Positions 34,601-45,762 of a DNA stretch of 64,000 nt are shown here, one piece after another. This stretch comes from Liolophura sinensis. Taxonomy: Eukaryota; Mollusca; Polyplacophora; Chitonida; Chitonidae. Location of the stretch: positions 28,250,547-28,314,546 of the forward strand of contig NC_088307.1 of the NCBI RefSeq assembly GCF_032854445.1. Direction: 5' to 3'. A model generated the notes under the pieces. The model was not told where the DNA came from and ran no database searches. It was given only the letters and a program-made list of their open reading frames with translations. The position numbers and the translations under genes are program-made. Numbering within the stretch: position 1 is the stretch's first letter; each line of letters opens with the position of its first letter.

Positions 34601-37584
34601 TATTTTGATAGATTATAATTAAGCTCTAGAGTTTAATAATAAAAAGCAACTATTCACGATTTCATCGTCCGCTTTCACCAATCTCATGCCGGATTATCCC
34701 GACGACTCCGATTATTCCCGTGTCATTAAGTTCAATTCATATTTACAGTTTTTCTAGTTCAGGTTTCCTGTTTCATCATTAGGATTTTTTTGGATACAAC
34801 ACCAAATATCTTTAATCCCAAGCCAACGAAAACTCTCATTTTCGTTAATTTTTCATACAGACCGACCTTGTGAAAACAATGAAAAACAAAAGCTCAGAGA
34901 TGATGACAAATTCAGCAGTCGGTATTTTTAAGCAGTGACTCTGTTCCTTTCAACGATTGGACACTCATCATATTCAAAACATTCCGACTACGGAACTGAA
35001 TAATGACCATAAAAACTTTATCCTCAGCACTGGCAATTCTGATGGCTCTGAGTATTAAACGTGACACCTTGATTTCGTATTATGGGAGGAGTCACAGGTT
35101 CCTTCTTGATGATGGTGATGATATCGTATAGTCTTATCTCTGGTCGCAGAAGTTGAAATACGGAAATGGACAGGAATACCTTAAGTTAAAAAAAAAAAGC
35201 CCCCCCCCCAAAAAAAAGAGAAAAATCCAAACCAATGTTCCACACCATCAGACCCAGACAGCTGTTCAATAGCCATGTATAAAGCTTGTTTGCCTCACCG
35301 GTCAATAAAAATGTGCACACGTGACAGTCCCTTCCACCTCCCTACAAGCGAAAGGTCGACTCAGTTCTGTGGCATGTCAGCCACTTGGGCGTAATAGTCC
35401 TCTCTCCATTGTAAAGATGGCTTGATAGCTGCCATCCATGGACGGTTAGCAAATCACAGTGTGAAGAAATCTACCGCCACTCGTTTGATGCACGCTGAAG
35501 TGGCTCTGACCACAATCCTGCAACTTACTAGACATAACAACGTGCCCAGTGTAAAGCAGCATGCGTCCGCAGAAAGACACGAGCGCGATTATCGCAAATA
35601 AAGTCCCATCCTCATCTTCTGCCGCCAGTAAGCCCTTACTTGTATTTCTTGTTAAAGAAACTTAAGAGGCCTATTAGTCGATCGATCTGTTGTAGCTTTC
35701 CTATGCTTTTTAAGTTTACTAATTTCGTGTTTCGGGGACATACGTGTTACTCCATGAACAGTTACTACTGACCATAGTTTATACTATCCTTTATGAACGT
35801 GTGTTTAATGTTAGCCTATCCGTTACGATATCAGAACTTTTGTGTTATTGAACATGCTGGTTTATTAACAGGGAAATATGACAAATTTGATGCAGACAAA
35901 TGCAGTAGTCATTTTTCGTCTCGCTGTGAGTTCAAGTCCAGCCCATGCTGGTTTCCTGACCGGCCGTACTTGCGAAGGCCAGCAACCTGCGGATGGTCGT
36001 GAGTTTCCTTCGGGCTGTGCCCGCTTTCCTCCCGCCATAATGCTAGCCGCCATCCTTGAGGTGAAATAGCCTTGATTACGGCGTAAAACACCAATCAGAA
36101 AAGTAAATAAATAAATATTACATTTTGTCATGTTATTAGTAATCCTGGGGACCTCCGTGGCTCAGCTGATTAGCGCGCTAACTCAGCGTAATGACCCAGG
36201 AGCCTCTCACAGTTTAAGTCCAGCTCATGCTGGCTTCCTCTCCGGCCGTACGTGGAAAGATCTGCCAGCTACCTGCAGATGGTCGTGGGTTTCCGCCGAG
36301 CTCTACCCGGTTTCCTTCCACCATAATGCTGGCCACCGTCGTATAAGTGAAATATTCTTAAGTACGGCGTAAAAACACCAATCAAATAAATAAGTACATA
36401 AATTAGTTATCCTGTGCCCTAAAAAATATCACAGACCCCGATAGCATAGTTGGTATTCCTTCGTCGTCATATGAGTGAAAAAATTGTTAAGAACGACGTT
36501 AAACCCAAAGCACTCACGCCTAAAATATATCAAGTGCCTTTGCCTTCGAAATTTATACGCAGTAGTGTAATGTGCATGACATGGGACATGAGGCGACCTG
36601 GGATATCATGCCAGAAGATGGCCTGGGATATTATACTAGAAGATGATCTGGTATGTCACGTCTTAAGGTGACCTGGGGTATCATGCCATAAGGCGACCTG
36701 GGATATCATGTCAGAAGGGGATATGGAATATCATGTCATATGGTGACCTTAGATATCATGTCATTAGGTTACCTGGGATATCATGCCATTTGGTGACCAA
36801 AGATATCGTCTCAAAAGCTGACTTGGGATATCACGTCAGAAGTTGTCACAAGATGACTCGGGATATCACGTCAGAAGTTGTCACAAGGTGACGAAAGTGA
36901 CCAGGGATGTCATGTCTTGATATGAACATATATGTTGATGAAGGAAAATGCTATCTAATGGAGTATGTACAGTAACATTACCTGTAATGTATATTGTATG
37001 TTGTAGTGTCGAAGATGAAGTTCACGAGAACAGATGACACAAGCTTAGTGATTGAGGACAATGGCTGTACGGTCAGACTTGAGGATGGTCCTGACGAATG
37101 GTGCACTGCCTGGACAGACAGTTATATGCAGACAGGATGCCATTTCTGGCAAACTGATGTCTCCTGCCTTTCTTTACATGAGCCTGAGACAGGCGAATAC
37201 ATGTGTTCTGCTGGTGTGACACAGGAAGACTGTGTCAACCTTGCTGATAAAACTGGTGAGAACTGTTGGTGGATTGGGATTAAGCGGCGGAAACGTTTGT
37301 GCTATATTGACAGTCATTGTGGTAAGGTGGAGAAAGGTTTTGCAGAACTGGTACCTTTACAGACTACACTCTCCCTGGGATTCTGTCTGCAGTGTGAAAA
37401 GCGAAGACTTACAATTGCAGACTGTGTACGAAACGCTGTAATACTCAACATAGACAACGTGGATGTGTCCAAACCTCTTGTACCTGCTGTGGATTTTGAT
37501 GGGAAGGTTCTACAATCTGGGTCAGCTCATCTTGTAACGGGTGACTCGGTGTCGCCACCAAGTGTCCTGTGGAGCATATTGTAG
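25604..37584 (+). CDS. TRIM gene A: RING, two B-boxes, coiled coil, divergent B30.2/SPRY (six coding exons)
   Basis: Exons 25604-26272, 26548-26643, 27004-27234, 33056-33078, 33868-34001 and 37007-37584 give 576 residues, all with GT-AG junctions and matching phases. Cys13/16, Cys28, His30, Cys33/36 and Cys65/68 form a C3HC4 RING. B-box 1 is about 114-153 and B-box 2 about 178-215. Exons 2-5 encode the charged helical linker/coiled coil. The last exon (385-576) is a divergent B30.2/SPRY-like domain (GCHFWQTDVS; LGFCLQCEKRRL; KPLVPAVDF). By family this is a RING E3 ubiquitin ligase with a SPRY recognition module; the substrate is unknown. An acceptor-like TTGGTTTCAG sits 39 nt before the ATG, suggesting an upstream noncoding exon. 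Introns 3 and 5 are swollen by a LINE, SINEs and minisatellites. Gene B downstream is its paralogue. Joins are inferred from the pair. Confidence 0.85.
27235..28369. other. Start of intron 3 of TRIM gene A, no feature recognised
   Basis: Several open frames (for example 27501-27833) have no domain content. Nothing is supported. Confidence 0.4.
28370..30920 (-). mobile_element. Non-LTR retrotransposon (LINE) relic, antisense in TRIM A intron 3
   Basis: Read on the minus strand from 30920, an ORF1-like segment comes first (LKKDIDDLTIRWMKDNLLF, then LDKPAYWRGENLYVDG). An AP endonuclease follows (NISAWNVDELSYYF near 30320; LTETWTS; GGVIVYYKSDLYPEV near 30100; then a GDLNSRTGN block near 29880). 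Then comes a reverse transcriptase (DDPTNYGGITLTIARCSSKL near 29000; SGFKKGFGTIAAIF near 28890; FADDVVLLSDSLDEL near 28500). Frames are broken in many places. The clade is uncertain (an APE-type LINE with ORF1). It is interrupted by a SINE D at 29130-29337. Confidence 0.78.
29130..29337 (+). mobile_element. SINE family D inserted in the LINE relic
   Basis: Plus-oriented 3' part with GGTGGAAATCCGTCCTGCAAC and a tail ending CCCCAAGCACTCACTCACTC. It lies between the endonuclease and RT parts of the antisense LINE, so it arrived later. Confidence 0.72.
30921..31069. other. Intron spacer between LINE relic and minisatellite
   Basis: No feature recognised. Confidence 0.3.
31070..32225. repeat. 42-bp GC-rich minisatellite in TRIM A intron 3, about 27 units
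   Basis: The unit is ttgatgttctcctgcggcag followed by gcaagccacttgtcagcccggg. The period is 14 codons, so frames stay open on both strands (minus: PAAGEHQPGLTSGL repeats; plus: LLRQASHLSARVDV repeats). Intron position and lack of splice signals argue against protein. Shortened units (ttctgcgtcagg and ttctgggtcagg) near 32010-32160 show a recent two-to-three-unit block duplication. Confidence 0.93.
32226..33055. other. Remainder of TRIM A intron 3
   Basis: No repeat or exon recognised. It ends in the TTTCATGGTTTCAG acceptor of the 23-nt microexon. Confidence 0.4.
33056..33078 (+). other. TRIM A microexon 4 (23 nt)
   Basis: The sequence ctgtccaaaacgctgacctc then AAG lies between TTTCAG and GTAAGA. 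It encodes LSKTLTS plus two bases of the next codon. The equivalent in gene B (49169-49191) is also 23 nt, encodes MSRNLTA, and has the same phase. It shifts phase from 0 to 2, and the following 134-nt exon is needed to reach the SPRY exon in frame. Confidence 0.8.
33079..33867. other. TRIM A intron 4, no feature recognised
   Basis: 789 nt, AT-rich, bounded by GTAAGA and CGTACAG. Confidence 0.5.
34402..34432. repeat. Perfect 10-bp-arm hairpin
   Basis: The arms gcatcctata and tataggatgc face each other across an 8-nt T-rich loop inside TRIM A intron 5. Confidence 0.6.
35925..36116 (+). mobile_element. SINE family A, 5'-truncated
   Basis: Starts at GCTGTGAGTTCAAGTCCAGC (B-box region) and ends GGCGTAAAACACCAATCAG plus AAATAAATAAATA. 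Confidence 0.82.
36148..36401 (+). mobile_element. SINE family A, full length with target duplication
   Basis: It has a complete tRNA-like head (GGGACCTCCGTGGCTCAGCT) and tail. It is flanked by attagtaatcctg (36135-36147) and attagttatcctg (36402-36414), a 13-bp target duplication with one mismatch. Confidence 0.87.
36432..36512 (+). mobile_element. SINE family D, 3' fragment
   Basis: ATTCCTTCGTCGTCATATGA and GACGTTAAACCCAAAGCACT match the tail of family D. Confidence 0.65.
36550..36915. repeat. Degenerate tandem repeat just upstream of the TRIM A last exon
   Basis: About 15 imperfect units of roughly 23-26 bp resembling gacctgggatatcatgtcag or its -aagatgacc- variants. It lies about 90 bp before the acceptor of the SPRY exon. 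Confidence 0.75.
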
Positions 37585-38612
37585 AGTCTATATATGGTGT
37601 CGTGTCGATGACCATATTGGCATGAACCCTCGTCTCGTAACAGGTGACTCGGTGTCACCACCAAGTGTCCTGTGGAGCACATTGTAGAGTCTACATGGTG
37701 TCGTGTCGATGACCATATTGTCATGAACCCTCGTCTCGTAACGGGTGACTCGGTGTCGCCACCAAGTGTCCTGTGGAGCACATTGTAGAGTCTACATGGT
37801 GTCGTGTCGATGACCATATTGGCATGAACCCTCGTCTCGTAACGGGTGACTCGGTGTCGCCACCAAGTGTCCTGTGGAGCATATTGTAGAGTCTATATAT
37901 GGTGTCGTGTCGATGACCATATTGGCATGAACCCTCGTCTCGTAACGGGTGACTCGGTGTCGCCACCAAGTGTCCTGTGGAGCACATTGTAGAGTCTACA
38001 TGGTGTCGATGACCATATTGGCATGAACCCTCATCTCGTAACAGGTGACTCGGTGTCGCCAACAAATGTCCTGTGATTCACATTGTAGAGTCTATACATG
38101 GTGTCGTGTCTAGGATCGTATTGGCATGAACCCTCGTCTCGTAACAGGTGACTCAGTGTCGCCACCAAGTGTCCTGTGATTCACATTGTAGAGTCTATAC
38201 ATGGTGTCGTGTCTAGGATCGTATAGGCATGGACCCTCGTCTTGTAACAGGTGACACTGTGTCGCCACCAACTGTCTTATGGAGCAGATTGTAGAGTCTA
38301 TACATGGTGTCGTGTCTAGGGTCATATTGGCATGAACCCTCGTCTAGTAACAGGGGACTCGGTGTCGCCACCAATTGTCCTGTGGAGCACATTGTAAAGT
38401 CCACCTGGTGTCGTGTCTAGGACCATATTGGCATTGACTCTCGTGACTTGGTGTCGCGAGCAAGTGCCCTGTGAAGCACATTGTAGAGCGGACATAATGT
38501 CGTGTCTGGGACCATATTGTCAGGGACTTCCGTCTGGTAACAGGAGACTCGGTGTTACCAAGAAGTGCCCTGTGGAGGACTATATGATGTCGCATGCAAG
38601 ACCATAGTCTCA
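37534..38612. repeat. 101-103-bp tandem array seeded by the TRIM A stop-codon region
   Basis: The first unit starts inside the last exon at codons for Val-Thr-Gly-Asp-Ser-Val and contains the end of the SPRY domain, the TAG at 37582 and about 50 bp of 3' flank. Further units begin at 37637, 37738, 37839, 37942, 38038, 38141, 38244 and 38347, with decayed ones to about 38612. Each of the first copies still encodes the same LWS-x-L-stop peptide end. The minus-strand frames across it are artefacts. Confidence 0.92.
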
Positions 38613-38844
38613 TACATTCCCAGCTGTGCATAAGATGATAAGAAAGTCGGCTGTGGACTCACGATTCCGGACGGTTTGACTTCCCCGAAGTACAATCCCT
38701 AGGTGAGGCCCAGACTCTAGTTCAATTTGTGTGCTAATAACACAGGGATATTTTGTTACAATTGTCGATACGTGATGTTACACATGCAGATAAAAATATC
38801 TGGTAATATTGTTTTATTTAGTCTCAGTGAATATATGACAAGCG

Positions 38845-39150
38845 CTCATTTTTAGTCTTTTAGTCAATATTTGCCAAGCCACATTTTTAGTGTTTTAGTG
38901 AATATTTGCCAAGCCTTCATTTTTAGTGCAACCTGCAGATGACCGTGGTTTCCCCCCGAGCTGTGCCCGTTCTCCCACCATGTCTCCCACCATAATGCTG
39001 GCCGCCATTGTATAAATGAAATATTCTTGAGCACGGCATAAAACACCAATAAAATAAATAACTCATTTTTAGTGTTTTAATCAATATTTGTCAAGCCTTC
39101 ATTTTTCGTGTTTAATGAATATTTGCCAGGTCTTCATTTTTAGTGTTTTA
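38845..39150. repeat. 35-bp tandem repeat split by a SINE
   Basis: Units of about 33-36 bp (tcatttttagtgttttagtg plus aatatttgccaagcct) occur on both sides of a SINE A at 38930-39061. The SINE therefore landed inside the array. Confidence 0.8.
38930..39061 (+). mobile_element. SINE family A, 5'-truncated, inside a tandem repeat
   Basis: It runs from GCAACCTGCAGATGACCGTG to ACACCAATAAAATAAATAAC and includes a small internal duplication of the TCTCCCACCAT block. Confidence 0.82.
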
Positions 39151-39379
39151 TGGAATATACTCAAAGCCTTTGTTTTTCAAAGTATAATAATGATGCTAAG
39201 CTTGTGTGTGTACGTCACACAGTTCTTGGACAATACTGTATCCAGCATGAAAGACTAAGAGAGATTTATTGCATAAATATTGTGATCGCCATATGCCTGT
39301 GTTTATTGCAAATATTTTTTATTAAATTATGCTGTTTGATATTTAAATTTAATACATGTTAACAATAGTGTAAAGTGAA

Positions 39380-39672
39380 TGGACAAAATCCATCTGTCCA
39401 CCTGAGACAAGCTACAAACTAGAGTTCGGGGAAAATCCATCTGTCCACCTGAAACAAGCTACAAACTAGAGTGCAGGGAAAATCCATCTGTCCACGTGAG
39501 ACAAGCCACAAACTAGAGTTCGGGGAAAATCCATCTGTCCACCTGAAACAAGCTACAAACTAGAGTGCAGGGAAAATCCATCTGTCCACGTGAGACAAGC
39601 CACAAACTAGAGTTCGGGGAAAATCCATCTGTCCACCTGAGACAAGTTATGAACTAGAGTTCGAGGAATATA
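39380..39672. repeat. 47-bp minisatellite, about 6 units
   Basis: The unit is gaaaatccatctgtccacct then gagacaagctacaaactagagttcggg. Pairs of units alternate (acctgaaac/acgtgagac), indicating block duplication. Confidence 0.92.
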
Positions 39673-40307
39673 CCCATCGGCATTGGTGTGGTAGTTAGTC
39701 GGCTGCGATCATACACGTAGATCCTGTCAACAATCACTTATCTAAAATGACATTATCATATACTGTTAGTAATATATCTTGTGTTTGACTGTATTACATA
39801 TTTACTTTTTATTGCTGTTATCTATTCAGTTGGTGATGTTTTTCAATTCCTGGCTTAGGAGATAATAATATATCGTATACTTCACTATATTACATTTTAC
39901 TGTTTATTGCTGTTATCTATTTAGTTCGTGGTGTTTTTGGATTCTTGTCTTCAGAAATAATAATATATCGCATACTTCACGATATTACATTTTAGTTTTT
40001 AATGTTGCTATCTGTGCAGTTCGTGGTGTTCAGGGTGAATGACACCGTATCACGTCTTGTTAGCCGTGTATCACGTCTTGTTAGCCGTGTACAACTCAAA
40101 TGTAGCGTGATATGCTCAAGACAAGCTGTCACAGCAGTTGGTACATCACTTACATGTAACATATTTCGGCGTTTTGTCTGATAATGTGTCATTATTTTGG
40201 CTCTGTGTGATTGTATCGCATTAAACATCAAGTATATGTGTATCTCATAATTTAGTGTTTGTGAACACTATTCAAAAGGCTACAACACACATCATTAAAC
40301 CATTACA
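39673..40307. other. Intergenic; repeated short AT-rich modules
   Basis: A module of about 120 bp recurs at 39770, 39870 and 39955 (atatat-gtg/cat--ttcac-atattaca-ttta then gctgttatct then agtt-gtggtgtttt). No gene. Confidence 0.5.
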
Positions 40308-40520
40308 GGGACGACAGTGTGATACTTGGTAAGTGGTCACACATAACCGGTGAAATATGACCTCTTGTTAGTTAACCTCACTTAAATTTTTATTTTCACT
40401 GTTCATGCAATTATTAAATTGGAGAAAAGTACAGTCCACCAGCAACGTGGCCGAAGAGGCATTAATTAAAAAAACATGCTGTGATGTCAGTTGCAATTTT
40501 TAGATTTATTCTGAATGCTT
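40308..40520. repeat. Dispersed repeat R1, copy 2
   Basis: Shares GACAGTGTGATA-TTGG-AA-TGGTCACACATAAC, CTGTTCATGCAA and TGATGTCAGTTGCAATTT, in the same order and spacing, with copies 1 and 3. Diverged. Confidence 0.55.
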
Positions 40521-40888
40521 TGTTGCATCACATGTACACACTTATACTAAGTGTTTCGCTTATAAACACATTTTTGTTACACATAAACGTGCTTGTTGCT
40601 AAATCAAGAGGGCTTTGTGTAGTAATTAAAGAGATGTGTTTATTATAGTAACCGTGTGAAATGTCTATACAGAGTAAGGTGATGGATATTTTCAACAAAC
40701 AGAAATATTCCTTGAAACATGACTTTGTGGAATTAAATGTAACAAGATGTGAAGACGTTTAATATGTAAATGTCTCATTTTGTGATATTTGTTCCTTATG
40801 CTGCGATCGAATTATGTTAGTGTTAGCTTTAGGGTACATGAGTACATGCACAAATATACATGTGTGCAGTGGTTAAGGACAAAAGTCT

Positions 40889-41120
40889 GGTTTTTATGAT
40901 GGGGGTTTAATGACGAACTGAGGCAGCGTATATCTTTGTGACGGTGGACATGCTTATGGGTTGAGTAAAGCCGAATGCCCGGAGTAAAAAAAATCTCCAT
41001 TCGCCAGGCACCTAACAAGCTAACAAACCTACTGTCTTAACGCTGCAGCAGACCGAGCGAAAACTGGATTCGAACCCACAACCTCATTCGCTATAGTGAG
41101 CGATGGACCTCGGATAGAGT
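40889..41120 (-). mobile_element. tRNA-headed SINE (family B)
   Basis: On the minus strand a tRNA-like head with a B-box-like GGTTCGAATCC (about 41078) leads into a body ending near AAACCCCCATCATAAAAACC. Not a tRNA gene, because no cloverleaf can be completed. Ends approximate. Confidence 0.55.
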
Positions 41121-42689
41121 GACATTAGGGTGGGCAGCGAGGGTCACCAACAATAAAATTACTCTCAACAGAGCCTGAAGTGTGTAGATAGACTGGAAAG
41201 AATAGTATATAAACATAGGTAGAAAATGAAAAATTAATGCTTACCTCCCTTTGCACATTGCCAAACTGACCAGATTACTTTCGTTTTGAAATGTGACATA
41301 ATGTGAGTCCGGAGTAAAAGCAGCCAATCTGCAGGTGTGACTATTTTTTATCATAAATGGACATGGGTAAGTAATTGTTACTTATAATTAGCGGACGCTG
41401 GCACAGATGTCAAGGTAACAACCGTGAGGGTGACGTTACTTTTGACGATGTCCCAACTGAAGTAACAGATACATGGTTTTTCCGACACAGGAAGTAAAAT
41501 ATATCTCCCGATGTTAGTGTCTCACGCATGTAGTGACAACTTCCTCCTGTTGTGTGTGGTTGAGATTATTTATCCTGTACCAGATATTGTTTGACAGACA
41601 AATGATTCTGCTTTTGTTCTTAGGATAAGGCTTAATTGAAACGTGAACATAAATACTGCATCAGCACTGTTGACATCCAAAGTTGTCTCCCCTTCAATGA
41701 TGTAAACAAGTGACGACAGGGGCCTGTGGACATGTAGGCTTACACAAACGATGATATACATATGTAACATGTAGCGGATCCAGTGATCATTTCCCAAAGT
41801 GGACATTCTCTGTGGAAACCTAATACTTTACTAAGACTAATGTGAACAGTAACTATAAAAGAACTACATAGAAATACTTACAACAATACTGCAGATTAGA
41901 CGGTATCAGCGTTTAGTCAAGCCTGGAACATATAGTTGTAATTCTTATTTTATACACTTAAATACTGTCAGTACCGGTAATATACAATCTCTGGGAACAA
42001 GTGAATTGACAAATTAATAATAAAAGAAACGCAGTAAAAAAATATGGTGTCGTTGTAAGACCATGGTACTTATAAAGTCACTGGTGAAATGACGTGCACA
42101 AGAAATGATGAATATACGTCAAGAGCTGACACAATTATGTGTATCTCAGATAAATACAACTGAAGTGTAAAAACAGTAATATTTTACGTGTACGCCGAAA
42201 AATCTAACTTAATGTGTGAAATAGTATTTCCATCTGAAGGAGGTTCAACTATTTTCACTCCGAAAATGAGAAATAAATTTACCGCCACGGAGGTTTGTCG
42301 ATGTGAAGATATTTCGTTTTAACGGGTCACATTGTTTAAGCTTAACGGTGGATTAAGAGGACTTCAGTTAGGAGGTATCCATTGATATCTTGTCTGCCAG
42401 ACATCCATTATGTACGACGTGGGCTGTGTCACAGCATGGAGGAATCTCTCTAATAGGACAGGATTAGTGTCTGTCGCATTACACCAGTGCTCCAAGAAAA
42501 CGATTAGCTTTTCTGACTGTGATTAAGGATAGTATCAACTAGAAGGCAGTCCAAGCGCGCAATTCCCCGACACAGCCAAATGTACAAATTCCGCCACTAT
42601 ATACAATACTACTTCTTATACGTAATGGTGAAGAATCGCTTTAAAGATGTCTATATATGTGGGAATCTGACAGATTTAGCATTGAAAAA
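41121..42689. other. Intergenic, nothing recognised
   Basis: AT-rich. The minus-strand frame at 41570-41806 has no domain or splice support. Confidence 0.4.
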
Positions 42690-44005
42690 TATACAGTACT
42701 AAAGTAAATTTGAGGACATGTAATAAGACGTGTAATAGGAATGTACGTTTGTTGCAAACTGAAAGTCTGTGACCGCTTACTGAACTCCGTGTTTTGATGA
42801 AGACTTGTATTAGGAATGCACGTTTGTAGCAAACTGAAAGTACTTGACCATTCAGTGAACTCCGCTTTTTTGATGAGGACGTGTAATAGGAATGTACGTT
42901 TGTAGCAAACTGAAAGTCCGTTACCCCTTACTGAACTCCTTATTTTGGTGAATACGTGTAATAGGAATGTACGTTTGTAGCAAACTGAAAGTACTTGACC
43001 ATTCAGTGAACTCCGTATTTTGATGAGGACGTGTAATAGGAATGTACGTTTGTAGCAAACTGAAAATTCGTGACCGCTTAGTGAACTCAGTATTTTGGTG
43101 AAGACTTGTAATAGTAATGTACGTTTGTAGCAAACTGAAAGTCCGTGACCGTTTAGTGAACTCCGTATTTTGATGAGGACGTGTAATAGGAATGTACGCT
43201 TGTAGCAAACTGAAAGTCTGTGACCGTTTAGTGAACTCCGCTTTTTTGATGAGGACGTGTAATAGGAATGTACGTTTGTAGCAAATTGAAAGTCCGTGAC
43301 CGCTTAGTGAACTCAGTATTTTGGTGAAGACTTGTAATAGTAATGTACGTTTGTAGCAAACTGAAAGTCCGTGACCGCTTAGTGAACTCCGTATTTTGAT
43401 GAGGACGTGTAATAGGAATGTACGCTTGTAACAAACTGAAAGTCTGTGACCGCTTAGTGAACTCCGCTTTTTTGATGAGGACGTGTAATAGGAATGTACG
43501 TTTGTAGCAAATTGAAAGTCCGTGACCGCTTAGTGAACTCAGTATTTTGGTGAGGACGTGTAATAGGAATGTACGTTTGTAGCAAATTGAAAGTCCGTGA
43601 GCGCTTAGTGAACTCTGTATTTTGGTGAGGACGTGTAATAGTAATGTACGTTTGTAGCAAATTGAAAGTCCGTGACCGCTTAGTGAACTCTGTATTTTGG
43701 TGAGGACGTGTAATAGGAATGTACGTTTGTAGCAAACTGAAAGTCTGTGACCGCTTAGTGAACTCAGTATTTTAATGATGACGTGTAATAGGAATGTACG
43801 TTTGTAGCAAACTGAAAGTCCGTGACCGCCTAGTGAACTCCGTATTTTAATGATGACGTGTAATAGGAATGTACGTTTGTAGCAAACTGAAATTCGTGAA
43901 TGGTTAGTGAACTCTGTATTTTGGTGAAGACGTGTAAAGTAAATATGTGTTTGTAGCAAACTGAAAGTCTGTGACCGCTTAGTGAACTCCGTATTTTGGT
44001 AATAC
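42690..44005. repeat. 75-bp minisatellite, about 17 units
   Basis: The unit is gacgtgtaataggaatgtac followed by gtttgtagcaaactgaaagt, ccgtgaccgcttagtgaact and ccgtattttgatgag. Being 25 codons long it gives spurious minus-strand frames up to 272 codons with a 25-residue repeat. Confidence 0.94.
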
Positions 44006-44166
44006 CCACACGCCACACTGGCCGACATACTGTAGGGAAGCTTCACCTAAGTTTCGTGCAATACATTTCTGCTTACAGGTGTGTACTTTCTGTGAATTTC
44101 ATGTAGTCGCGTGCCTAAGATCATAGTTTACCTTTCTATGTCAAGGGTTGCATGTCTTTGATACAG

Positions 44167-44425
44167 GGGCCTCCGTGGCTCAGTCGCTTAGCGCGCTAGC
44201 GCAGCGTAATTACCCAGGAGCCTCTCACCAATGCGGTCGCTGTGAGTTCAAGTCCACCTCATGCAGGCTTCCTCTCCGGCCTTAAGTGGGAAGGTCAGTC
44301 AGCAACCTGCGGATGGGCGTGGGTTTCCTCCGGGCTCTGCCCGGTTTCCACCCACCATAATGCTGGCCGCCGTCGTATAAGTGAAACATTCTTGAGTACG
44401 GCGTAAAACACCAATAAAAAAAAAA
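44167..44425 (+). mobile_element. SINE family A, full length with perfect target duplication
   Basis: Complete copy from GGGCCTCCGTGGCTCAGTCG to ACACCAATAAAAAAAAA. It is flanked exactly by TCTTTGATACAG at 44155-44166 and 44426-44437 (12 bp, no mismatch), so it is a young insertion. Confidence 0.92.
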
Positions 44426-44437
44426 TCTTTGATACAG

Positions 44438-45190
44438 AGAAACGTTAGATTTATAATTAAAGTTAGGGTTTATGCAGACAATAATCATGTCACATGCGAT
44501 CGAGCGAGCTTTCCTTATTATTTTTTATGTGTAGCATTTTCCTGTAGTTAGCAGAAGGAAATGTAGTTGCTTGAGTTTGGTAAATTAATTCAAACCCAGT
44601 TGCGCAGTTTGAAAATATTCAAGCCTATAGTCGTGCAGTTTAAAAGTATGCCTGCCCGTGGGGAACATACATCTGGAGTTCCAGGACATTGTTTCACGAA
44701 TTTAAATATCCTCGCTGATAAATTCATGTGGACGGATATCATTTGATATGATATAAACGTCAAAAGTAAGTGTATTCATGCAATTACTTTAAAACTACGG
44801 AAGATTAGCTGTGACTCAAACGCACAGAAAATGTGATTGTCTAACAATACATGGTTTGGTAATATAAGGGCAATTCCCCTATGTATAAAACAGTTAAGGA
44901 TCATGCAGTATTCGGCCAATAAGGTAAACTATGAAAGCTGGATAGTGCTATATGCTGTTGTGCTATAAAGCATAGCATCATAATTATGGAATATCACCAG
45001 TGACATATTGTTATTACATTAGGCCGAATTGTTAATTGTGGAAGCTTAACTGTAGCACCCGGTCTACACGCTCCGACCTGCCGACATGCTGTGCGGAATG
45101 CTTCAGCCAAGGTTTAGTTTAACATAATAAATTCCTACTTGTAAAGGAGTGATTGGATAGCCGGACAGGCTAGTAATCAACCGGTTTCGG
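44438..45190. other. Intergenic, nothing recognised
   Basis: No repeat or exon supported. Confidence 0.4.
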
Positions 45191-45199
45191 AAACTTTAC

Positions 45200-45681
45200 C
45201 AGGCAGCGAAATTTGGCCTGCCGGCGAAACCCAGAAATCGGTTACGTCTTTTCCGCCTCGCCTAGCCGATCATTCGGTTACGCCACGTATGTTTATCAAC
45301 CCGATCGGTTACGCTAATTGTTTACGTGGTTTATGTTTCAGGCATCATTCTGGATCATTAATAAAAGTATTCAGCTCAATGTTATGTTTGTTTTTCTTTT
45401 CTATATCTAGCAGCTCATACCGTAAGGTTGGTGAACAAAAGAAAGAGAAATTTTACACTCACACGGTGTTTCAACGTTGTGCGTTGCCTGGTTGGTACTT
45501 GACTCCTGTGGCACATTTTTACGTGAAATTCCGTTATACAGGCTTATATGTTTGCAATATGCCCAGTCCAACATTAAGTACTTCCAGTAAGTGTCATTAC
45601 GGTATTGGGGAGCGAGTTTGGTATCCCTGATTACTGATAATTAACGCAGTTTCCAACGCACATGGTGTGAGTCTTACCACA

Positions 45682-45762
<81 letters not shown>

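Larger units (their letters stand above)
34002..37006. other. TRIM A intron 5 with three SINE copies, a hairpin and a short array
   Basis: 3 kb intron bounded by GTAAGG and TATGTTGTAG. The 136-codon frame at 34212-34622 has no domain and sits in AT-rich DNA; not called. An A/C homopolymer pair lies at about 35188-35219. Confidence 0.5.

Noticed and set aside
34212-34622. 136-codon frame in TRIM A intron 5
   Set aside because: AT-rich composition, no domain, and inside an intron of a well-supported gene.
37527-38631. Minus-strand frames with GHLVATPSHLL repeats
   Set aside because: Antisense reading of the array derived from the TRIM A coding end.
42921-44046. Minus-strand 272-codon frame with a 25-residue repeat
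   Set aside because: Product of the 75-bp minisatellite period; no sign of selection on codons.
45289-45630. 113-codon frame in the 1,100-bp TIR element
   Set aside because: No recognisable transposase or other domain; kept only as a remark.
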